Shown one piece after another: positions 1-4,740 of a DNA stretch of 12,138 bases (positions are counted from its first letter, which is position 1; the number at the start of each line of letters is the position of its first letter). Location: positions 1 to 12,138 of the forward strand of contig PMHU01000243.1 of NCBI GenBank assembly GCA_003156795.1. Direction: 5' to 3'. The position numbers and the translations under genes were made by a program. The DNA is from Acidimicrobiaceae bacterium. GTDB lineage: Bacteria; Actinomycetota; Acidimicrobiia; Acidimicrobiales; Palsa-688. The notes below the pieces were generated by a model that searched no databases, was not told the origin of the DNA, and saw nothing but the letters and a program-made list of their open reading frames with translations.

Positions 1-731
1 GCGTCGTCGAAGGTCTTCGAGCAGAGAAGTCCTATCGACAGAGCCAGCCGCCGTCCCGGCTTCCCGGCCTTGCGGGCCCGCATGACCCCAGGGATCGAAG
101 ATTGGCAGCTCATGCCGACCAGAGCCAGGCGCTCGGACCCTTCGGCCACCGCCTGGACGTAAGCCAAAGTGTTGGCCGAATAGGTGTAGCGCGATCCTGA
201 CGCGGCCAGGATCTCGGCTCGGGTGCGGGCGATACCCGGCATGGCCTTCCACGAGCTGCCGTCGCCTTCGAGGATCGACACCAAGGCCGCGTCGATCTTG
301 TCGTGATGCAGGCACCACAGAAGGATGGCTGAGACCAGGCCGCCGTCCTGGCCCTGGGCCAGGATTTCGGGGTCGGTGGCTCGAGCGAGGATCACGTCCT
401 TGGCTACGCCGGCCATCTCGTCGGGTTCCCGCTCACGGCCGAACAGGTAGGTGTCGGTTTCGGTCTCCCAGTTGCGGAATCGCGGGCAGGCCCTGGTGCA
501 GCTGGTGCAGCCCTTGAGCCCGTGCCCGCAGTCGCTGGGACCGAGCTCGTCTTCGAGGTGGAACGGCTTGTAGACCCCGTTCTTGTCGTCGTAGCCCAGG
601 ACGTCGTGGGGGCAGGCCACCACACAGCCGGCACAGCCGGTGCACAAACCGCTGGTCACTACTTCGGTGAAGAGCTCGGCCCACTGGGCCCGCCAACGTT
701 CCTTGACGGACGCGGTCTCAGTCGCTGTCAC
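1..731 (-). CDS. Coenzyme F420 hydrogenase/dehydrogenase beta-subunit-like protein (partial, 3' end outside window)
   Basis: The first 243 codons are visible and the gene continues beyond base 1. Two ferredoxin-type cysteine clusters stand at the N terminus: C30-x2-C33-x2-C36-x3-C40-Pro, and C68-x6-C75-x2-C78-x3-C82-Pro. They are followed by the QDGG motif (residues 128-131) and a later SCQ motif typical of the FrhB/FdhB N- and C-terminal domains. Members of this family are iron-sulfur flavoproteins that pass electrons between a partner and F420 or a related acceptor, usually in the cytoplasm. No hydrogenase or formate dehydrogenase partner gene is visible here, so the partner is unknown and a stand-alone oxidoreductase is equally possible. 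The GTG start at 731 was chosen because an in-frame TGA (734-732) lies directly before it and the cysteine clusters begin 29 residues later. There is no Shine-Dalgarno sequence, but a TAGCCT box lies 7 nt upstream. Family assignment is firm; the exact reaction is not. Confidence 0.85.
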   Translation of the reverse strand, partial: MTATETASVKERWRAQWAELFTEVVTSGLCTGCAGCVVACPHDVLGYDDKNGVYKPFHLEDELGPSDCGHGLKGCTSCTRACPRFRNWETETDTYLFGREREPDEMAGVAKDVILARATDPEILAQGQDGGLVSAILLWCLHHDKIDAALVSILEGDGSSWKAMPGIARTRAEILAASGSRYTYSANTLAYVQAVAEGSERLALVGMSCQSSIPGVMRARKAGKPGRRLALSIGLLCSKTFDD

Positions 732-744
732 TCAGGCGAGGCTA
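732..744 (-). promoter_or_regulatory. Putative leaderless -10 box for the FrhB-like gene
   Basis: On the minus strand TAGCCT occupies 744-739 and is followed by 7 nt and then the GTG start at 731. This spacing would put the transcript start at or next to the start codon. The same 9-mer GACTAGCCT also precedes the PadR gene at 9592-9600. No convincing -35 hexamer is visible. Confidence 0.4.
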
Positions 745-780
745 GTCGGCTCGATCCTCGACAGGATGGGAGGTGATACC

Positions 781-846
781 GAGTCCGACAGGTCCCGAAG
801 ACCGACTCGTTACCCCTAGCGATACTGAAGATTCGGCCTTCGGCCG
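781..846 (-). terminator. Possible terminator hairpins downstream of the HxlR gene
   Basis: Two self-complementary segments lie in the 139-bp gap between HxlR and the FrhB-like gene. One is CGGCC-ttc-GGCCG at 834-846, about 25 nt past the HxlR stop. The other has GAGTC (781-785) pairing with GACTC (804-808) and GGTC (791-794) pairing with GACC (800-803), with a 5-nt bulge. Neither is followed by a clear U tract, so termination is only a suggestion. Short GC stems also arise by chance in such DNA. Confidence 0.25.
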
Positions 847-870
847 CCCAAGTAGTTTCGGCGAGGGCTC

Positions 871-1290
871 TCAGACCCAGACCACTTCGGAGGGACCCGA
901 CTCGCTCAGGCGGTCGCAAGTGGGGCACCACCAACGAGCGACCAGGGCGGTGCCGCAAGCCGGGTGGGTCGGGGTGTTGGCCTGGCCGCCGCCGTGGTCG
1001 GCGCTCCACTGAGCCAGCAGTCGCACGGCTCCGCCGAGGTCCCGTCCGGCTTCGGTCAACTCGTAGGAATAACGGACCGGGCGCCTCGAGTACGGGACCG
1101 CCATCAACACCCGGTTGGTTTCGAGGTGTCGTAGCCGTTGCGCAAGCACGTTGGTCGCGATCCCCGGAAGCGTCGTTTGCAGGTCTCCGAACCGCTGCGG
1201 CCCGTCGATGAGGGCGTCCACCACGAGCAGCGACCAACGGTCACCGACGCGGGCCAGAGCGGCGGAGAGTGCGTTCGAAGTGTCGGGCAT
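871..1290 (-). CDS. HxlR-family winged-helix regulator with C-terminal zinc-ribbon-like tail
   Basis: This 139-residue protein starts with the characteristic HxlR pattern: a GDRWSLLVV helix at 16-24, then PQRFGDL and L-x2-RL-x2-LE (residues 31-57) forming the winged helix-turn-helix, and a wing ending YELTEAGR (76-83). HxlR proteins are cytoplasmic DNA-binding dimers, often controlling the adjacent divergent gene. Most end soon after the last helix, near 100-120 residues. Here a tail carries H109, C112, C122 and C125, spaced like a small zinc ribbon that could bind metal or sense thiol-reactive compounds. The gene is divergent from the HtrA-like protease with a 76-bp gap, and the palindrome there is the obvious candidate operator. 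The ATG at 1290 has no Shine-Dalgarno sequence but has TATAAA 6 nt upstream, fitting leaderless expression. The ligand is unknown. Confidence 0.88.
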   Translation of the reverse strand: MPDTSNALSAALARVGDRWSLLVVDALIDGPQRFGDLQTTLPGIATNVLAQRLRHLETNRVLMAVPYSRRPVRYSYELTEAGRDLGGAVRLLAQWSADHGGGQANTPTHPACGTALVARWWCPTCDRLSESGPSEVVWV

Positions 1291-1296
1291 CGTCTT

Positions 1297-1302
1297 TTTA
1301 TA
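1297..1302 (-). promoter_or_regulatory. Putative leaderless -10 box of the HxlR gene
   Basis: TATAAA reads on the minus strand from 1302 to 1297, 6 nt before the ATG at 1290-1288. Normal -10 to start-site spacing would make the A of the ATG the first transcribed base. This would also explain the absence of a Shine-Dalgarno sequence. A -35 hexamer is not obvious. Confidence 0.55.
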
Positions 1303-1307
1303 CCTCT

Positions 1308-1335
1308 TTGCTAAAGACTCCAGAGGGTGTAACTT
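1308..1335 (+). promoter_or_regulatory. Candidate promoter of the HtrA-like protease gene
   Basis: TTGCTA (1308-1313) and TAACTT (1330-1335) with a 16-bp spacer form a weak -35/-10 pair. Transcription would begin near 1342, leaving a leader of about 25 nt that contains the ribosome-binding site AGAGGAG (1355-1361). The -10 box overlaps the left arm of the palindrome at 1333-1347, a typical repressor arrangement. The assignment is by pattern only. Confidence 0.3.
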
Positions 1336-1347
1336 GCAACTTGCAAG
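1333..1347. promoter_or_regulatory. Candidate operator: 15-bp palindrome between HxlR and protease genes
   Basis: CTTGCAA-C-TTGCAAG is a perfect inverted repeat with 7-bp arms and a 1-bp centre. The hexamer TTGCAA, itself palindromic, occurs twice in direct tandem. It is the only strong symmetry in the 76-bp divergent gap and covers the predicted -10 and start region of the protease promoter. Binding by the neighbouring HxlR protein is inferred from position and symmetry. Confidence 0.5.
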
Positions 1348-1366
1348 CTACCTCAGAGGAGTAACG

Positions 1367-2266
1367 ATGTCACTGATAGACGAACTGGCGGGCGCAACCG
1401 CTCGGGTCGCAGCCGCGGCGGGCGCCGCGGTCGTGCGGATAGGCCGGGACGAAGGTCGCGGCGCCGGAACGGTGATCGCGCCCGGCACCGTGCTCACGAG
1501 CGCGCACAATCTGCGGGGCGAGGCCGTGACCGTCACCTTCGCCGACGGTCGATCCGTGGCCGCCACGGTGAAAGGGGTCGACGCCGACGGGGACCTGGCG
1601 GTCCTGGACGTCGACACCGGGGCTGTCGAACCCCTGACCTGGGCGCTCGATGACGCCGACCTGCCCATCGGGGCGGCCGTCTTCGCCCTGGCCCTGCCGG
1701 CCGGAAGCGGAGGCGTGCGCGTCACCTTCGGTGCCATCTCCGCGGTGGGGAGGGCGTTTCGCGGTCCGAGGGGCCGGCTCATCACCGACGCCGTCGAACA
1801 CACCGCCCCGATCGGGCGCGGCTCCTCCGGCGGCCCGCTGGTAGACGCCGAAGGCAGGATCCTGGCTGTCAACACCCACCGCCCGGGCGACGGGCTCTAC
1901 TTGGCCGTGCCCGCCACCGCCGCTCTGCGGGCGCGCGTCGAGGCGCTGACCCGAGGCGAAGCTCCGGCTCGTCGGCGACTGGGGGTGGCCCTGACTCCCC
2001 CGCACGTAGCCCGACGGATGCGGGCCGCAGTGGGATTGCCCGACCGAGATGGGGTCCTCGTCCGGGAGGTGGGCGAAGGCACACCGGCCGCGTCCGCCGG
2101 CCTGGCCCGCGGGGATCTGATCGTCTCCGCCGGTGGCGCGGACGTGACGTCCATAGATCAACTGCTGGCGGCGATCGACCGCGTCGGCGCCGACGGAGCG
2201 CTGACCTTGACGGTCGTCCGGGGCAACGAAGACGTCACCGTGGAGGTGCACCTAGACGGCCCGTGA
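1367..2266 (+). CDS. HtrA/DegP-like serine protease with C-terminal PDZ domain, apparently cytosolic
   Basis: The 299-residue protein has a trypsin-fold domain (about 18-195) with the triad H47 (TSAHN), D76 (DGDLAVLDV) and S154 (GRGSSGGPL). It is followed by a single PDZ domain (about 200-297) with the LARGDLIVSAGG signature at 246-257. HtrA proteases degrade or chaperone damaged proteins, and the PDZ domain binds exposed C termini. Most bacterial HtrA proteins are secreted or anchored by an N-terminal membrane segment. This one starts MSLIDELAGATARV with no hydrophobic signal, so it is probably cytoplasmic. The ATG at 1367 was chosen because AGAGGAG lies 5 nt upstream. The frame is open further upstream, but that would run through the divergent HxlR gene. 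A 42-nt gap to the diiron gene suggests cotranscription. Control by HxlR through the palindrome at 1333-1347 is likely but unproven. Confidence 0.88.
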   Translation: MSLIDELAGATARVAAAAGAAVVRIGRDEGRGAGTVIAPGTVLTSAHNLRGEAVTVTFADGRSVAATVKGVDADGDLAVLDVDTGAVEPLTWALDDADLPIGAAVFALALPAGSGGVRVTFGAISAVGRAFRGPRGRLITDAVEHTAPIGRGSSGGPLVDAEGRILAVNTHRPGDGLYLAVPATAALRARVEALTRGEAPARRRLGVALTPPHVARRMRAAVGLPDRDGVLVREVGEGTPAASAGLARGDLIVSAGGADVTSIDQLLAAIDRVGADGALTLTVVRGNEDVTVEVHLDGP

Positions 2267-2308
2267 GGGCCTCTCATCCGACGCCGGCGCCGGCGCCGTA
2301 AACGAGTC

Positions 2309-3115
2309 ATGCCAGCGACGGTAGATCCGGGAACGTTCCTCGGGCATCGTTTGGACATCCGCGATCTGGACCTCGACACGGCGTTCCGCGAACGTCCTCT
2401 CGACTCCGACACCTTGCGCTGCCTGCAGTACATGCACGACATCGAGAACCACACCGTCTGCTATCTGCGCGACACGCTCGTCACCCCGGCCCACGAGGAC
2501 CCCCGGCTGACCACGTTCCTCACGATGTGGAACTACGAGGAGCACTGGCACGGTGAGGCCCTGGCCGCCGTGCTGGAAGCCCACGACCGCCCGGCGGGGC
2601 GGACCCGCGTCGCTCAGGTCCGCAGACAGCTCGGTCGGCGTCAACGCTTTCGGCCCGCGGCCTTTCTGTTCGGTTCGATGATCGTTCCGGACATGGTGGC
2701 CGTCCACATGACGTGGGGCGCCGTGAACGAGCTCACCACCCAGGCCGGATACGCCCAGCTCGCCCGCAAGGCAGATCACCCGGTGCTGTCTGACCTGTTG
2801 CACCGGATCATGCGCCAGGAAGGGCGCCACGTCGACTTCTACACCAGCGAGGCCCGAACCCGCCTGGCCCGCTCGAAGCCGACCCGACGGGTTACCCGGC
2901 TGGCCCTGCGCCGCTTCTGGCGACCGGTGGGCCACGGGGTGCGCCCGGAATCCGAAGTCGGATTCTTGATCAACCACCTGTTCGGTGACGCGGCGGGGCG
3001 CCACGCGGCGGCGCGAATCGACCGCCACGTTGACCGCCTGCCCGGCATGAGCGGCCTGCGCCTGGTCAGCTCGGCGCTAGAGCGCTACGGGGCCGCGCCA
3101 GCAGCGGCCCGATGA
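2309..3115 (+). CDS. Ferritin-like diiron protein resembling acyl-ACP desaturases
   Basis: This 268-residue helical protein shows a full set of six candidate iron ligands in ferritin-superfamily order: E46, E78-x2-H81 (within YEEHWHGEAL), E141 (NELTTQAGY) and E171-x2-H174 (RQEGRHVDFY). The pattern W-x3-E-x2-HG-x2-L, then E-x2-TQ, then D-x-PVL-x2-LL, then E-x2-H-x2-FY closely mirrors soluble acyl-ACP desaturases of the DesA type. Those enzymes use O2 and ferredoxin-delivered electrons. It is slightly short for that family and may act on another substrate or be an uncharacterised ferritin-like oxidase. No signal peptide is seen, so it should be cytoplasmic. It follows the protease by 42 nt and has no strong ribosome-binding site, suggesting readthrough or coupling from upstream. 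Its last 50 bp overlap the convergent TetR gene. Fold assignment is confident; the reaction is uncertain. Confidence 0.8.
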   Translation: MPATVDPGTFLGHRLDIRDLDLDTAFRERPLDSDTLRCLQYMHDIENHTVCYLRDTLVTPAHEDPRLTTFLTMWNYEEHWHGEALAAVLEAHDRPAGRTRVAQVRRQLGRRQRFRPAAFLFGSMIVPDMVAVHMTWGAVNELTTQAGYAQLARKADHPVLSDLLHRIMRQEGRHVDFYTSEARTRLARSKPTRRVTRLALRRFWRPVGHGVRPESEVGFLINHLFGDAAGRHAAARIDRHVDRLPGMSGLRLVSSALERYGAAPAAAR

Positions 3116-3728
3116 TCCGGTAGAGCGAGATCCGGGCTGCGTCCTCGTCGTCGAAGTCGACCACGGAGTCAGGCATGAGGATGAAAGAGATGGCCAGGCG
3201 CACCAGAGCCTCGGCTACCAACTCGACTGCCTGCCGGTCGGGGCCCGATAGGCGGATTCCGGTCACCGCTTCGTATCGATCGACCAGGGCGGCGCGGCCC
3301 AGCGCCACGACCGGGGTCGAAGTGAGCACCGACAGGGTCATCTCGGTGTCGCTGCGGACGAGGGTGGGTAGGAGCGACTGGCGCGCAAACCGGACTCCCA
3401 CCAGGAAACCTTCGACCACTTTGGCCTCGAGGTCGTCGTGGCCGGACACGGCGGCGGCTATGGCGCCGAAGAATCGGTGGGCGTCGCGAGCGAGGGCGGC
3501 GTGGACCAGGTCGTCGCGCCCTTCGAAGCGCCGGTACACGGTCGCCCGGCCCAGCCCCGAGCGCTCCGCCACATCGTCCATGCTCCATCGGCGCACGCCG
3601 TAGCTGGACAGCAGGGAGGTCGTGGCGTCGAGCAGGGCCGCGGTCGCTTCATCGCTCGGGTCCTGCGAACCCAACCGAAAGCTGGCCAGCACGCCATTGA
3701 CATCGATCGAAGGGGAGCGGCGGGCCAC
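3066..3728 (-). CDS. TetR-family transcriptional regulator (downstream of MpaB-type oxygenase)
   Basis: The 220-residue protein has a TetR DNA-binding domain at about 28-75. A helix (ALLDATTSLLSSYGV) is followed by the helix-turn-helix MDDVAERSGLGRATVYRRF (50-68) and the characteristic E-x-RDDLV. The remainder is helical and variable, as expected for the ligand-binding/dimerisation domain. The start is GTG at 3728, immediately after the TGA of the MpaB-type gene (3731-3729), so the two are very likely one transcript and translationally coupled. The protein probably represses the oxygenase operon, but no clear palindrome was identified at the oxygenase start. The 3' end overlaps the convergent diiron gene by 50 bp, so the transcripts would be complementary there. 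The ligand is unknown; lipid-like molecules are common effectors in this family. Confidence 0.9.
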   Translation of the reverse strand: MARRSPSIDVNGVLASFRLGSQDPSDEATAALLDATTSLLSSYGVRRWSMDDVAERSGLGRATVYRRFEGRDDLVHAALARDAHRFFGAIAAAVSGHDDLEAKVVEGFLVGVRFARQSLLPTLVRSDTEMTLSVLTSTPVVALGRAALVDRYEAVTGIRLSGPDRQAVELVAEALVRLAISFILMPDSVVDFDDEDAARISLYRIIGPLLARPRSALAPS

Positions 3729-4676
3729 TCACGCCGTCCCGGTCGGCTCGGACTCAAACTGCGCCGCTGCCGCGGCGGCCGCCGTGCGGTTCCGTTCGCG
3801 GAGGGCTCGGTTGCCGGCCGCAGCCGTCGGGCCCAACCTCATGGGGCCAGGGATCAGGCGCCAGGCTTCACGGATACCGATTTGCAGGGCGCGATACTCC
3901 ACTTCCTCGTCGATGCGCCACGGGATTCCGAAGCGTTCCCGCACGGCTCCGGGAAGGCCCCCGATGGCCGTCAGGCGAAGGACCGGGGTGACCGTCAGCG
4001 GCTGGAACGGGCGGGTCCACGCCGGCAAAAACGGGACGTTCAGGGAGCGGGAATGCAACGCGATGTCGATGGCCCGCTCCGCCGCCGGGGTCAGCTCCAG
4101 CACCTCGGCGCAGCATCTCTTCCACTCGGCCCGAAACTCCCAATAGCCGGCCGGTACCGGCCGCATGGTCACTCCGTAGCGGCGGTACCACTCGACGCCA
4201 TCGAGGTACAGGTCGTCTCGTTCGGCTGCGGTCAGCCGGTGGGGATCGAATCGGTCCGCGACCTGCTTGACCGCGTGTTGGAAGGTGGCGTGGGCCCACC
4301 AGAAGGTGGCGGGCTCGAGGGCTCGATAAGGACGGCCCCGATGGTCGATGCCGTTGATCCGGCGGTGGTGGTCGCGGACGCGGTGTCCGGTGGCCTCGGG
4401 ATCGGGGTCGTATATGACTCCCAGGATCTGGGGAATGGACCTCACGATCCGATCCCACGGATCGCTGAAGAAGGCGGAGTGCTCGGCCACGCCCGCGCCG
4501 ATGGCCGGGTGGAGCAGCTGCATGATCCCCGCGGACAGCCCGGCCAGCGCCAGGCGCCGGTCACCGGCGTAGCGCCAGAGCAGCGAATCCGGCCCGATGG
4601 GTCGCGGTTCCCAGCGAACCTGGTCCCGTCGGGGTCGGTCCGGCTGGCGGCGGTCCGGCTGGCGGCCTTGAGACAT
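3729..4676 (-). CDS. Oxygenase of the MpaB/latex-clearing-protein (DUF2236) family
   Basis: This 315-residue protein carries the family signatures LLHPAIGAGVAEHSAFFSDP (residues 54-73), a following R-x5-Q-x2-GVIYD segment and EPATFWWAHATF (121-132). Candidate haem-region histidines are H56, H66 and H129. Characterised relatives include the fungal oxygenase MpaB and the rubber oxygenase Lcp, a b-type haem enzyme that cleaves polyisoprene. Bacterial DUF2236 proteins are mostly unassigned, so the substrate here is unknown. A hydrophobic isoprenoid or lipid is plausible but inferred. No signal peptide is seen. The N terminus is Arg/Pro/Asp rich and encoded by a 15-bp tandem repeat, and the C terminus has a run of seven alanines. 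The ATG at 4676 lacks a Shine-Dalgarno sequence but has TAATCT 7 nt upstream. The gene is directly followed by a TetR gene. Confidence 0.85.
   Translation of the reverse strand: MSQGRQPDRRQPDRPRRDQVRWEPRPIGPDSLLWRYAGDRRLALAGLSAGIMQLLHPAIGAGVAEHSAFFSDPWDRIVRSIPQILGVIYDPDPEATGHRVRDHHRRINGIDHRGRPYRALEPATFWWAHATFQHAVKQVADRFDPHRLTAAERDDLYLDGVEWYRRYGVTMRPVPAGYWEFRAEWKRCCAEVLELTPAAERAIDIALHSRSLNVPFLPAWTRPFQPLTVTPVLRLTAIGGLPGAVRERFGIPWRIDEEVEYRALQIGIREAWRLIPGPMRLGPTAAAGNRALRERNRTAAAAAAAQFESEPTGTA
4637..4666. repeat. 15-bp perfect tandem duplication inside the MpaB-type gene
   Basis: The unit ggtccggctggcggc occurs twice back to back (4637-4651 and 4652-4666). It encodes the repeated peptide RQPDR near the N terminus of the oxygenase. 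Because 15 bp keeps the frame, expansion or contraction would change the protein by five residues only. It is likely a slippage product in a disordered tail. Confidence 0.85.
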
Positions 4677-4683
4677 AGAGATG

Positions 4684-4692
4684 AGATTAGTA
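4684..4692 (-). promoter_or_regulatory. Putative leaderless -10 box of the MpaB-type gene
   Basis: On the minus strand TACTAATCT spans 4692-4684. Its TAATCT part ends 7 nt before the ATG at 4676, placing transcription initiation at the start codon. The short AT-rich island stands out against the GC-rich surroundings and is not codon-like in the forward direction either. Confidence 0.45.
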
Positions 4693-4726
4693 CCATTGAG
4701 TCAGGTTGGGGCAGGAATCTGGCGGC

Positions 4727-4732
4727 TACCGT
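4727..4732 (+). promoter_or_regulatory. Weak -10 candidate for the KimA-like permease gene
   Basis: TACCGT lies 8 nt before the GTG at 4741 and fits the TANNNT pattern seen at other starts in this window. No good -35 partner is present at 16-18 bp. If real, the permease and oxygenase promoters would sit back to back within about 65 bp. Confidence 0.28.
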
Positions 4733-4740
4733 TCGTATCC

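Noticed and set aside
1115..1366. N-terminal extension of the protease frame back to 1115
   Set aside because: It would run antisense through the start of the HxlR gene and its promoter. A good Shine-Dalgarno sequence sits right before ATG 1367, and homology-like sequence starts after that ATG.
1370..2251. Long minus-strand open frame opposite the protease
   Set aside because: Its translation is low-complexity Gly/Arg/Asp-rich with no motif. The plus strand encodes an intact protease with catalytic triad, so this is a high-GC shadow.
2252..3028. Minus-strand open frame opposite the desaturase-like gene
   Set aside because: There are no motifs, whereas the plus strand holds all six diiron ligands in family order.
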